Source: Pseudomonadota bacterium
GTDB lineage: Bacteria > Desulfobacterota > Syntrophorhabdia > Syntrophorhabdales > Syntrophorhabdaceae
NCBI GenBank assembly: GCA_026388275.1
Contig: JAPLKB010000030.1
Location: 18,371 to 82,370, forward strand
Direction of reading: 5' to 3'
Length of the DNA: 64,000 nt
Part shown: positions 17,735-26,976 of the stretch, piece after piece
Layout of the letters: each line of letters opens with the position of its first letter
How positions within the stretch are numbered: the stretch's first letter is position 1
Notes under the pieces: model-generated
Database searches by the model: none
What the model was told of the DNA's origin: nothing
What the model saw: the letters and a program-made list of their open reading frames with translations, nothing else
Position numbers and translations under genes: made by a program

Positions 17735-18250
17735 CTAATGGCTCATTTTCTTTTGTTTCATCATTTTTCTTTTTTCCCGGATCATCTTCGTATCTGCATA
17801 CATGTCCTCGTAAGTCGCTTTAATGGCCTCATCAAACGTGGCAATACTCCCGCCGTTAGCTTTTATAAAAGCGTCAGCATCTGCCTTCCTCTCGAATGCC
17901 CATTTGCCTCGTTTGGTCATGACGCCAGGCTTGGTGCCGCCAATGACCCAGAGGGCCTGTTCCGCATCAATGAGCTTTTTTGTATTGTAATCGCCGACCT
18001 TGATAGTCTTTGGTGTTTTATCGAGATGAATGGCAAGATCCACGGCAGCACAATGGAGGCTGCAAACTGCAAGCTCTGTGCCGTCATCATAAATTATAAG
18101 CATTCTGCTGTGGGAGAACTGCCCCCTGTCCATTCCACAGTAACTGCATGCCTTGTTCGTGTCAATATCGGCTTCACTGAAAGCAGTGCCGGTCCAAAAC
18201 ATATTTATACAAATAATAAATCCAACCAGCAATAACTTTTTCCTACTCAT
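17735..18250 (-). CDS. Second NosL-family protein
   Basis: A 171-residue exported protein with a signal peptide to about residue 25, a CSYCGM metal motif (C35, C38, M40) and an additional CSLHC pair near residue 64. NosL-like body motifs (LIDAEQALWVIGG, FERKADADAFIKANGG) follow. The end is a very basic MIREKRKMMKQKKMSH tail with several Met and one His. It is the first gene of the six-gene operon, with AAAGGAGG seven bases before its ATG. It is divergent from the YtkA-CusBA operon. Confidence 0.9.
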   Translation of the reverse strand: MSRKKLLLVGFIICINMFWTGTAFSEADIDTNKACSYCGMDRGQFSHSRMLIIYDDGTELAVCSLHCAAVDLAIHLDKTPKTIKVGDYNTKKLIDAEQALWVIGGTKPGVMTKRGKWAFERKADADAFIKANGGSIATFDEAIKATYEDMYADTKMIREKRKMMKQKKMSH

Positions 18251-18516
18251 TGAAAAACCTCCTTTTTTTCTTGAAGCATTAAACCGTCATTTAAGCTTTT
18301 CATTTTTATATGACACAAACAATGCGTTGTCAAGGTTGTGAAAGGCTTACGGGTCGTAGATGTCAAGTACAAGAGAAAACAGCAATGAAGTGAACCAGGG
18401 GATGGTAAACATTCAATTATGTCATTTTTGCCTTGCCCTTGTCGTCAATGTATTGATGTGTTATCTTTATTATTCAGGATGATCGCTTCAGTGAATAATA
18501 CAGCGGAGTTTTAATA
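18251..18516 (+). promoter_or_regulatory. Divergent intergenic region between the NosL operon and the CusBA operon
   Basis: A 266-bp A/T-rich spacer between two divergently read operons with a shared metal theme. Both promoters must lie here. I could not define a -35/-10 pair or a metal-regulator operator with confidence. Confidence 0.5.
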
Positions 18517-18918
18517 TTGTATATATATGTAAGGAAATCGCTCACGGTTATCTTTTTGTTTATAGTTGGCATGTCAATTGCTTATGGTAGAGATTATACC
18601 GTAAGACGGAAGATTGACGGCTATACCGTAGATGTATCTATCAATCGAAACCCCCCTATCGTCGGCAGGAATGATCTGCGGGTTGAGATAAAGGACCTTC
18701 TTGGAAAATATGTTTTAAATATGCCTGTAACAGTCAATTACTACATGCCTCCCATGCCGGGTATGCCGCCCATGAATTATACAGTGCAGGCATCATCCCG
18801 TGGTTCTGGATACGGGGCAACCATGGACCTCATCATGACGGGTCCATGGAATATCGTCATCAGGGCAAATACTGAAGGGAAACCCTTAAGAATGACTATT
18901 CCCATTGATGTGAGGTAG
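18517..18918 (+). CDS. FixH/YtkA-like exported protein
   Basis: A 133-residue protein with a signal peptide or anchor (about 5-24) and a single immunoglobulin-like domain with conserved features of the YtkA/FixH group (VDVSINRNPPIVGRNDLRVEI, MPVTVNYYMPPMPGMPPMN, GPWNIVIRAN). Such domains often sit next to copper efflux or oxidase-assembly genes. The Met-Pro-rich loop could bind copper(I). The start is a TTG at 18517, supported by GGAG eight bases upstream. No ATG or GTG is available before the signal peptide. It precedes CusB by 25 bp. Confidence 0.83.
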   Translation: MYIYVRKSLTVIFLFIVGMSIAYGRDYTVRRKIDGYTVDVSINRNPPIVGRNDLRVEIKDLLGKYVLNMPVTVNYYMPPMPGMPPMNYTVQASSRGSGYGATMDLIMTGPWNIVIRANTEGKPLRMTIPIDVR

Positions 18919-18943
18919 AATTGAAGGCAGCCAAAAAAATGTA

Positions 18944-20206
18944 ATGCGAGGTATCCGAAATATGAGAAAAATGTACGTCGTAATCCTTGCTGTTATTCTC
19001 CTTGGAGTCGCGGTGTATCTCTTGCTCCCGGTTCGTCAGGATATGAACAGGAAGATATCAGTTGCGGCAGCCCCGCACCCCTCCTCTCAAACCCCGGACA
19101 AGAGAGCCGTGGAAACCTCGTCTGGGGCTTCTGTTCCCGGAATAGAACCGGGGGGACATAATGATGGCATAATAACCGTTGAAGTCCCCCTTGAAAAACA
19201 GCAGACAATGGGTTTGAAGACTGTTGCGGCTGCAGTAAAACCGATGAAAAAGACACTAAGGACGGTGGGCCGCGTCGAATTCGACGAGAGGAAACTGACC
19301 ACTGTGAATATCAAAGTTGAGGGATGGATCGAAAAACTCTATGCTGATTACACAGGGAAGTATGTGGACAAGGGTACTCCGCTTGCCGATATATACAGTC
19401 CGGAGCTGATATCTCTGCAACTTGAGTATATTAACCTTATAAATCAGCAATCAAACACGGGTTTCCGTTCTCAAAGAAATATTGAATTCAGCTGGGGAGA
19501 TAGATACGGGACAGTGGGGAGAGCAGCTTTTTATGACCCCCAGGGCTTGTTTGAAGTAGCTAAACAGAAATTTGCCCTCTGGGAAATCCCTGAAGAACAG
19601 ATCAAAGAAATTGAAAGAAGCAAGAAACCCATAAAAACCATGACGATTAAGAGTCCTGCAAGGGGATACGTTTTTCAAAAACCTGTTTTTAAGGGCACGC
19701 GGGTTGCTCCGGGGGATAAGATCTTTGATATTGTGGACCTCTCTACAGTGTGGGTACTGGCTGATATATACGAATATGAAATACCTTTTATAAAAGTAGG
19801 ACAGAGTGCCCGGATCACCTTGAGTTACTATCCCGGAAAAGAGTTTTCCTCCAGAGTTGATTTTATCTACCCTTCTCTTTCGGGACAGACGAGGACAGCA
19901 AAGGTCCGCTTTGTCCTTCCTAACCCCAACCTTTTACTCAAACCACAAATGTTCACCAACGTAGAGATGGAACTCAGCCTTGGAGAGCGGCTTTCAATTC
20001 CTGAGACGGCCATTCTCGATACAGGCACAAGACAGGTCGTTTATGTTGTTCTTGGGGATGGCATTTTTTCTCCCCGGCAGATCAAAGTCGGAGACAGGGC
20101 CAATGGAATGGTTGAAGTTCTTAGCGGTCTTAAGGCCGGAGAGAGGGTTGCCTCATCTGCCGTCTTCCTTATCGATTCAGAGGCGAAGCTGAAGGGCGTA
20201 CAATGA
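18944..20206 (+). CDS. cusB: RND efflux periplasmic adaptor, CusB-like
   Basis: A 420-residue membrane-fusion protein with an N-terminal membrane anchor (about 10-28), a barrel-sandwich hybrid domain (GWIEKLYADYTGKYVDKGTPL then TIKSPARGYVFQKPVFKGTRV), a hairpin of about 80 residues and a beta-barrel region (VWVLADIYEYEIPFIKVGQ). These are close to CusB of the copper/silver system. The N-terminal heavy-metal YHS-type domain found in some CusB proteins is missing. An ATG at 18962 with GAGG upstream is an alternative start. It overlaps cusA by four bases. Confidence 0.9.
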   Translation: MRGIRNMRKMYVVILAVILLGVAVYLLLPVRQDMNRKISVAAAPHPSSQTPDKRAVETSSGASVPGIEPGGHNDGIITVEVPLEKQQTMGLKTVAAAVKPMKKTLRTVGRVEFDERKLTTVNIKVEGWIEKLYADYTGKYVDKGTPLADIYSPELISLQLEYINLINQQSNTGFRSQRNIEFSWGDRYGTVGRAAFYDPQGLFEVAKQKFALWEIPEEQIKEIERSKKPIKTMTIKSPARGYVFQKPVFKGTRVAPGDKIFDIVDLSTVWVLADIYEYEIPFIKVGQSARITLSYYPGKEFSSRVDFIYPSLSGQTRTAKVRFVLPNPNLLLKPQMFTNVEMELSLGERLSIPETAILDTGTRQVVYVVLGDGIFSPRQIKVGDRANGMVEVLSGLKAGERVASSAVFLIDSEAKLKGVQ

Positions 20207-23200
20207 TAGAGCGGATCATTGAACTATGCAGTAAAAACAGGCTTATAACAATTCTTTTCGTAATTATTCTTGTAGGCTGGGGATACTGGGCAATCGAACA
20301 TTCTGCCCTTGATGCCCTCCCCGATCAAAGTGACACGCAGGTCATTGTCTATACGGACTGGCCCGGGAGAAGCCCCGATCTCGTCGAGAACCAGATCACC
20401 TATCCTGTCAGCGCCACGCTCCTTGCAGCGCCACAGGTCAAGGCAGTGCGGGGATTTTCTTTTCTTGGAAGTTCCTTCATTTATGTCATATTCGAAGACG
20501 GTACAGACATTTATTGGGCCAGAAGCCGTGTACTGGAATACCTCCAGGCCGTGAAAGGTAAAATACCGACTGACGTAAATCCCGTGCTCGGTCCCGATGC
20601 TTCAGGTGTGGGATGGGGATTTTCCTATGCCCTGGTTGACGAACAAGGAGATAAAGACCTGTCAGAATTGCGTTCCCTCCAGGACTACAATGTGAAACTT
20701 GCCCTTGAAAGCGTGCCGGGGGTTGCTCAGGCAGCCAGTATCGGAGGTTTTGTCAAACAATACCAGATTACCGTTGATCCCAACCGGCTTCTTTCTTATG
20801 GCATACCTATAAATAAGGTTTTCGAGGTCGTAAGAAAAAGCAACAGCGACATCGAGGGTCGTGTTATTGAAATGTCCGGCGCAGAGTATGTCATTCGCGG
20901 CAGAGGGTATATCCAAAGCGTCAAAGATCTCGAAGTCGTTTCTGTCAGTAACGATGGATCGGGGACCCCTGTCTTCCTGAAGGACATCGCTCAAATTCGC
21001 CTGGGACCGGAGATACGCCGTGGTCTGGCAGACCTTGACGGAAAAGGAGAGGTTGCAGGAGGCATCGTTGTTGTCAGGCACGGAGAGAATGTCTTAAATG
21101 TTATTGACCGTGTAAAAGAAAGGATTAAGAACGATATTGCCCCCAATCTCCCCAAGGGCGTCAAAATAGTCACCACTTACGACCGCTCCGATCTTGTCTA
21201 TAAAGCTGTGGGCACCTTGCGCAATGAAATTATTATTCTTATTCTTTCCGTCAGCATCATCTGTCTGGTCTTTCTTCTTCACCTTCCCAGCGCCTTTGTC
21301 GTCATCCTCACTCTGCCGTGCGCTATTCTTATCTCCTTCATATTCCTCTATTTTCTGAAAGTTACCTCCAATATTATGAGCCTTTCAGGCATAGCCATCT
21401 CCATAGGCATTCTCGTCGACGCTTCTATAGTCATGGTGGAGAACGCCCACAAGAAGCTGGAAGAAGCAGGCTATGGGCTAAAAACTTCTGAAAACCGGAC
21501 TCGTATTATCATAGATGCGGCTAAAGAAGTGGGGCCTTCTCTTTTCTTTGCTCTCATGGTTATTACTGTTGCCTTTCTACCAGTATTCACCCTCCAGGGA
21601 CAAGAAGGAAGACTTTTCAGGCCTCTCGCCTACGCCAAGACCTTTGCCATGTTTGCCGCAGCCTGCCTAGCCATTACGCTTACACCTGCACTGATGACCC
21701 TGTTTATAAGGGGCCGTATACGTCCGGAGAGCGATAACCCTGTGAATCGTGGATTGGAAAGGATTTATGAGCCCATGGTCCGTTTCTGTCTTAAGTTTCA
21801 CAAAAAGGTAATCATAGGGGCTTTGATCCTCATGGCTGTGACACTATATCCATATTTGAAACTGGGTAATGAATCGATGCCGGCCTTTTTCGAAGACGCA
21901 CTTTTTTACATGCCTGTAACTGCGCCCGGTGTATCAATTTCAGAAGTCTCTTCGTTGCTTCAAAAGCAGGATAAAATTTTAAAGGGGTTTCCTGAGGTGT
22001 CTCAGGTATTCGGCAAAGCAGGCCGTGCTGAGACTGCTACTGACCCGGCGCCCCTTGAGATGTTTGAAACAACCATCAATCTCAAACCCAGATCACAGTG
22101 GCGAAAGGGGATGACTGTCGAAAAACTGATTATGGAGATGAACGACGCCCTGGCCATGACCGGCGTCTCCAATGCTTTTACATCGCCCATAAAGGCAAGG
22201 ATCGACATGCTCACCACCGGCATAAGGACGCCACTGGGGATGAAAATCTTCGGTCCTCATGTTGATGAAATTGAAAAGATAGGAATAGAAGTGGAGAAAT
22301 TGCTTAAGAGCGTACCACATACACGGAGCGTCTACGCCGAAAGGGTTAATACGGGCTATTTTATCGATATATCCATCAACCGCGAAGAGGCGGCACGTTA
22401 CAATCTTACCGTAGATGATGTCAACGGCATTATCCAGTCTTCTGTCGGTGGATTCAATATTACCACCACAATCGAAGGAAGGGGACGTTATCCAGTCAAT
22501 ATCCGCTACGCCAGGGAACTGCGAAGCGACATAGACACCATAAAAAGGGTACTTGTTCCTGTTTCTTTTTCAACAACTCAACCGGATCTGCCCGCTGTAA
22601 CTGCACCCGGCATTGCCCAGGTACCTCTCTCGCAACTAGCGGATATCAAGATAGCTAAAGGTCCGACACAGATCAAGAGCGAAGCAGGTATGCTCACCGG
22701 ATATGTTTACATTGATTACACCGGAGGAGATACCGGAACCTACATCAAAGAGGCAAAGAGACGTTTGGCCTCCCTGAAGATTCCAGACGGTTACCGACTC
22801 GAATGGAGCGGTGATTATCTGCGTCTGGAGAGTATCCGAGAGCACCTCAAAACCGTGATACCTCTCACACTCCTTCTGATTATTATCATCATTTATTTCA
22901 GCACCCGGTCTTATATGAAGACCGTTATTGTCCTCCTCGCTGTCCCCTTTTCCCTTGTGGGTTCCTTCTGGTTCCTCTATTTCCTGGGATATCATATGAG
23001 CACTGCTGTCTGGGTCGGGATCATCGCCCTCGCAGGTCTTGACGCAGAAACCGGCGTCGTCATGCTGCTTTATCTCGATCTTTCATATGACAGATGGAAA
23101 AAAGAGGGACGATTAAAAAACATTTCCGACCTGCAGGCTGCAATCATGGAAGGGGCAGTAAAAAGGCTTCGGCCTAAGATTATGACAGTAGCGACAGATG

Positions 23201-23382
23201 CGGGGCTCATCTTCGTTTTGTTTGACACGGGCATCGGTTCGGAGGTCATGAAGAGCATTGCCGCGCCCGTGATCGGTGGTCTCGTGACCTCTACCATTCT
23301 TGAGCTCACTATTTACCCTGCTATATACATGCTCTGGAGAAAAAGGGCGCTGGCGAAAGAAGTGTTATCGGGCCGGCAATAA
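20203..23382 (+). CDS. cusA: Heavy-metal RND efflux pump, CusA-like
   Basis: A 1059-residue inner-membrane proton-driven exporter with 12 membrane helices and two large periplasmic loops. The three methionines that bind Cu(I)/Ag(I) in CusA are kept: M570 (FYMPVTAPG), M620 (PLEMFETT) and M669 (RIDMLTTG). The proton-relay residues are kept too: Asp in ILVDASIVMVENAH, Glu in DAETGVVMLLYLD and Lys in RPKIMTVATD. This supports monovalent copper or silver rather than zinc/cobalt as substrate. No outer-membrane CusC/TolC gene follows. The next gene is convergent. Confidence 0.95.
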   Translation: MIERIIELCSKNRLITILFVIILVGWGYWAIEHSALDALPDQSDTQVIVYTDWPGRSPDLVENQITYPVSATLLAAPQVKAVRGFSFLGSSFIYVIFEDGTDIYWARSRVLEYLQAVKGKIPTDVNPVLGPDASGVGWGFSYALVDEQGDKDLSELRSLQDYNVKLALESVPGVAQAASIGGFVKQYQITVDPNRLLSYGIPINKVFEVVRKSNSDIEGRVIEMSGAEYVIRGRGYIQSVKDLEVVSVSNDGSGTPVFLKDIAQIRLGPEIRRGLADLDGKGEVAGGIVVVRHGENVLNVIDRVKERIKNDIAPNLPKGVKIVTTYDRSDLVYKAVGTLRNEIIILILSVSIICLVFLLHLPSAFVVILTLPCAILISFIFLYFLKVTSNIMSLSGIAISIGILVDASIVMVENAHKKLEEAGYGLKTSENRTRIIIDAAKEVGPSLFFALMVITVAFLPVFTLQGQEGRLFRPLAYAKTFAMFAAACLAITLTPALMTLFIRGRIRPESDNPVNRGLERIYEPMVRFCLKFHKKVIIGALILMAVTLYPYLKLGNESMPAFFEDALFYMPVTAPGVSISEVSSLLQKQDKILKGFPEVSQVFGKAGRAETATDPAPLEMFETTINLKPRSQWRKGMTVEKLIMEMNDALAMTGVSNAFTSPIKARIDMLTTGIRTPLGMKIFGPHVDEIEKIGIEVEKLLKSVPHTRSVYAERVNTGYFIDISINREEAARYNLTVDDVNGIIQSSVGGFNITTTIEGRGRYPVNIRYARELRSDIDTIKRVLVPVSFSTTQPDLPAVTAPGIAQVPLSQLADIKIAKGPTQIKSEAGMLTGYVYIDYTGGDTGTYIKEAKRRLASLKIPDGYRLEWSGDYLRLESIREHLKTVIPLTLLLIIIIIYFSTRSYMKTVIVLLAVPFSLVGSFWFLYFLGYHMSTAVWVGIIALAGLDAETGVVMLLYLDLSYDRWKKEGRLKNISDLQAAIMEGAVKRLRPKIMTVATDAGLIFVLFDTGIGSEVMKSIAAPVIGGLVTSTILELTIYPAIYMLWRKRALAKEVLSGRQ

Positions 23383-23393
23383 TCTTTGCTCGT

Positions 23394-24647
23394 TTATTTT
23401 CGTAGGTAAAGAAAATCGACTTTGCCACGTGCCATCATGCAGGAATGGGTAAAGCCATATTTTTTGATGATAGCAAGGGCTTGATCTGCCTCGGTTTTGT
23501 TTGTGCCGAAATCGAACAATGAACGATCGCTGTCAACAACCTTCCAATTACCTTTGATTTGCCGTACATTTATTGTAGCTGGATTGAAGGACAGGCAATC
23601 CTCACCGCTGAAAGTGCCTGCGGGTGCAGCATTTCCCGTAAGCATATAATGAAAAGAAGGCCTCGGACTACCTACAAAACATGATTGGTTCAATGTATAA
23701 TGCTTAATTATAGCCAGAGAATTCTCTGCTTCAATCTTATCGATACCAAAACTTAATAGTTTGCTGGGGCTGTCAATGATGCTCCAAACGCCCTGAATCT
23801 GCTGAACTACGGCTGTCGCAGGGTCAAAGGAGACACAGTGTTCTTGTGCGGTTTCGGGCAGTTCATTCAGGCTTGATTGCGGAATAACTGTATTCATGGG
23901 TAAGGCCCCTTTTTGGCCTGGTTGAGGAGGTATAGGGAAAATGTCTGGGCCTTGCCCACTCTTAGGGGGTGGCATCAAAGGAAAATTGCCTGTTGCAGGC
24001 TGCCCTTTTTGGTCCTGCCGGGTTATCGAAAGTCCAGTCGGCATGGGTTCTTTGCCCTGGAGTTGTGGTCCGGAAGAATCTATCGGAGCTGTCGCCTGCA
24101 CCTTTTTGATCTCCTGTTGACTAAGAGCATCTTGCTGTTTGGAATCTGCCTGATTTGTACAACTGCCCCGGAGAAAGGCAGCATTGGATCGGATCTTCGC
24201 GTTGATGGGATAAACGACCTCGATTAATGCCCATTCGTTAAATGTGGAGGGCTTGGTGGAATCACCTATCTGCCATGTATGTGTTATTTCTTTTCGCTCT
24301 TTCTTCTTAAACGTGAGAGCTATAGCCTTCATAGGTGTATTATCACTGCGAACTATTTTGTAGAACACTGTCATTGGCTTGTTAGCATAGATTTGACCTT
24401 TCAGAATGAAAACTGCAGGGCATGAGCCCGTATATGTGAGAGGGATTACATTCAGATCCGCAATAACGATGATCCCGCGGCGCTTTATGCGGGGGTTCAT
24501 ATATGGCTGCTCTTTTGTTGGCATTTGTTGCACAACAGGTTTTTCCGGTATATTCGATTTTTCCTGGGAGTATACATCTGCCGTAAAGCCCATAAGCATC
24601 ATGCATGTCAAAAACATAACATCAATCATTAAGCTTTTTCTCTTCAC
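23394..24647 (-). CDS. Exported protein with two C-terminal repeats of an unnamed domain
   Basis: A 417-residue exported protein (signal peptide about 1-27). Residues 45-165 look beta-rich (VIPLTYTGSCPAVFILKG) and may be an Ig-like domain. Residues 170-275 are a Pro/Gln/Gly-rich linker. Residues about 278-340 and 352-415 are two copies of a 65-residue domain: C-(L/V)-SF(D/N)PAT, W-x-(I/V)-(I/V)-DS, L-x-x-FG, EA(E/D)xxLAIIK, SC. Similar short domains end many secreted bacterial proteins, but I know no function. It is convergent to cusA with an 11-bp gap. Confidence 0.75.
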   Translation of the reverse strand: MKRKSLMIDVMFLTCMMLMGFTADVYSQEKSNIPEKPVVQQMPTKEQPYMNPRIKRRGIIVIADLNVIPLTYTGSCPAVFILKGQIYANKPMTVFYKIVRSDNTPMKAIALTFKKKERKEITHTWQIGDSTKPSTFNEWALIEVVYPINAKIRSNAAFLRGSCTNQADSKQQDALSQQEIKKVQATAPIDSSGPQLQGKEPMPTGLSITRQDQKGQPATGNFPLMPPPKSGQGPDIFPIPPQPGQKGALPMNTVIPQSSLNELPETAQEHCVSFDPATAVVQQIQGVWSIIDSPSKLLSFGIDKIEAENSLAIIKHYTLNQSCFVGSPRPSFHYMLTGNAAPAGTFSGEDCLSFNPATINVRQIKGNWKVVDSDRSLFDFGTNKTEADQALAIIKKYGFTHSCMMARGKVDFLYLRK

Positions 24648-25110
24648 TGTGCATCTCCTCGGTTATATTTCGTGAATCTATTTTACGTTTATTCTCAATA
24701 ATTCTAAGACCTCGATAAGCCGTTGTCAATTTTTTTGAATGCTTTGGATGTAGCGTTCGGTTGTTGTAAGTTTTTCATTACCGAGAATTTTCTATATCGA
24801 TGCTATTAGGGACTCTTGTATCGTCAAGAACCGATGCGGCAACCCTTGTGTATCCGGGAAAACATGGAAGAAGGCGATAGGTGAGATAACTATGGTGATG
24901 CACATCTGATAAAATATCAGGCTTCAAAACTGCGATATTTGCCCCACCATTGCCACATGCAGATCGTGTAGTTTTCTTAAGAATTGGTACAAAACAATAT
25001 TGATATCCCTTCGTACTTTATTGCCCCGCCGAGTCAATACCGCGTCCGCTTGCTTCGAAATGGTTCCATATTCTTGCCTTTGATACCCCGTCCGCTTGCG
25101 GCGGGGTGAT
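24648..25110. other. Intergenic region without a gene, with short GC-rich repeats
   Basis: A 463-bp stretch with no supported reading frame. It holds the promoter of the minus-strand gene to its left. Near the right end two related 17-mers occur (ataccgcgtccgcttgc at about 25039, ataccccgtccgcttgc at about 25084), the second making a compact hairpin ccccg...cgggg at 25086-25106 just after the cyclophilin stop. Confidence 0.5.
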
Positions 25111-25722
25111 TCATTTCAACTTTCCGGCGCTGTCTAATATTTTGTTCCATTTTTCGAGCTGATCCTTGTACTTTTCTGCTAATGCAGTGTAATTTCCCTG
25201 TATCGTGATATTTGTGATTTTATCCCCTGCGACAATGCCTCTTACTACCTTCATATCTTTGATGTCCACAACCTCTCCAAAAATAGTATGTTTATTGTCA
25301 AGGTGTGGAGTTGGAACATGGGTGATAAAAAATTGGCTCCCGTTTGTGTTGGGACCGGCGTTTGCCATGGAGAGGATGCCTGCTCTATAATGTTTCAGAC
25401 TTGAAGAAAATTCGTCAGCAAATTCGTACCCGGGACCTCCTGTACCATTTCCTAAAGGACATCCTCCCTGAATCATGAAGTTTGGTATAACCCTGTGAAA
25501 GGTGAGGCCGTTATAAAAGCGCCTCCTTGACAAATTAACAAAATTAAGAACAGTCAATGGAGCTTTGTCCTGGAAAAGGTTCAAGTTGATGTCACCCTTT
25601 GTTGTATGGATTGTTGCTGTCAATTTATTTTTATCAAAGTTTTTATCGTCCGCAAAAACTTCTGCATTAAAAAGAAATGATAAAACCAGCAATGCTGAGC
25701 ACAAAACCAATATTCTTCTCAT
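25111..25722 (-). CDS. Periplasmic cyclophilin-type peptidyl-prolyl isomerase
   Basis: A 203-residue protein. A signal peptide covers about 1-24 (ends VFADD). The cyclophilin core has [58 protein letters not shown] and [11 protein letters not shown], so the active-site Arg, Phe and Gln are present. The start at 25722 is chosen because AGGAGG lies ten bases upstream. A further in-frame TTG 21 bases upstream would place that site inside the gene. Single gene. Confidence 0.95.
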   Translation of the reverse strand: MRRILVLCSALLVLSFLFNAEVFADDKNFDKNKLTATIHTTKGDINLNLFQDKAPLTVLNFVNLSRRRFYNGLTFHRVIPNFMIQGGCPLGNGTGGPGYEFADEFSSSLKHYRAGILSMANAGPNTNGSQFFITHVPTPHLDNKHTIFGEVVDIKDMKVVRGIVAGDKITNITIQGNYTALAEKYKDQLEKWNKILDSAGKLK

Positions 25723-25891
25723 TTTTAAATGTCCTCCTATCAATTACAAATATTTTGCTGATTATAAAGGCATAATCTCCTTCTGTCAATAAGTTAGCGA
25801 CACACGCCCCTTCGGACATTTGTTACTGAGTAACTTTAAAATAGTGTTAAGTTACTCAGAAGACACAGCAATCAGGCGTCTATGAAAAATC

Positions 25892-26683
25892 TCAGGCTTT
25901 GAGGTAATTTTTTATTTTCTGCAGGAAGGGCAGGGCAATATCAACCTTCAAATAGAGATCGCCCGGTGCAGACGGGCCTCCATTGCTGTGCCCTAATCCC
26001 TGCAAACGGATCTTCTGCCCATGGGTTACACCGGGAGGTATGGTAATGAGAAGATTTCTGGAACTCTCTTTGTCCTTGTAAGGTATTTTGCCCCCTTCTT
26101 TCGCTTGTAAGATGGTGAGGGCCAACTGGTCGTACCTGTCCCTTCCTTGCTGCGTCTGAATTCCTGTAATCTTTTTAAAGGCATATCCTGCCAGTTTCTG
26201 CAGAAACCACGGCACAATTCCTTTTTGTATGCCTTGCACTCCCTTTTGCATATGGCCGGACCATACAAAACCCCGTCCAAAGATGTTTCCTCTTCTGAAT
26301 TCAAAGGTGCGGTAGCCGGATCCATAGGTTTCTCTAAAGACATCTTCAAAACCCCTGAATCCGAATGACCGTGAGATCTCCTCAAATAGCTGATTAATAT
26401 CGGACCCTCTGAATATATCTTCCTCGGAATGCCTGTCCCGGAATCTGTTATATGCAGAATTACCATAGGTTTGTCGGAGATCGTCGTACTGTTTGCGCTT
26501 TGTCTGATCGGACAGTACAGCGTAGGCTTCGTTTATCATTTTCATCCGTTCTAATGCATCCGCACCACCCCCGTTTCTGTCCGGGTGATACTGAAAAGCA
26601 AGGCTGCGGTAAGCCTCCTTGATCTTCTTGGGTGAGGCATCTGCTTCTACATAAAGAATCTCATAATAATCTTTTTGTTCCAT
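25892..26683 (-). CDS. DnaJ-like co-chaperone (CbpA-like) with J domain
   Basis: A 263-residue protein. The J domain is at 1-70 with the HPD motif (YHPDRNGGG). A long Phe/Arg/Gly-containing linker (85-165) follows, then a stretch with Gln (170-195) and a C-terminal part (195-263) resembling one DnaJ client domain (ITIPPGVTHGQKIRLQGLG and GDLYLKVDI). No cysteine zinc finger is present, so it belongs with CbpA/DjlA-like rather than canonical DnaJ. It is shorter than CbpA because only one client-binding module is present. It should stimulate DnaK ATPase activity. Confidence 0.9.
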   Translation of the reverse strand: MEQKDYYEILYVEADASPKKIKEAYRSLAFQYHPDRNGGGADALERMKMINEAYAVLSDQTKRKQYDDLRQTYGNSAYNRFRDRHSEEDIFRGSDINQLFEEISRSFGFRGFEDVFRETYGSGYRTFEFRRGNIFGRGFVWSGHMQKGVQGIQKGIVPWFLQKLAGYAFKKITGIQTQQGRDRYDQLALTILQAKEGGKIPYKDKESSRNLLITIPPGVTHGQKIRLQGLGHSNGGPSAPGDLYLKVDIALPFLQKIKNYLKA

Positions 26684-26976
26684 AGTCTCCTTATAAGTAA
26701 TTACTCAGTATACCTTAAATTTAGACTCTGTCTCAAGTCAGAAGCATCCCCTGTTCAATCAAATTGATTCCTCGAAGCCTTGCTTCGGGGTGACCACATT
26801 CCCTCGCCCCTTGAGGGAGAGGGCAGGGTAAGGGGGGATAATCATGATACCCATTCCTCTGATACCTCGCAGCTCTGCTGCGGGGAGGTTCATTTGGAGT
26901 TGTATAATAATGAGGTTAAAGGCAGCGTGTATCTGCTTTAAGTAAATATATCGGACATTCATTTCACGAAAACCGA

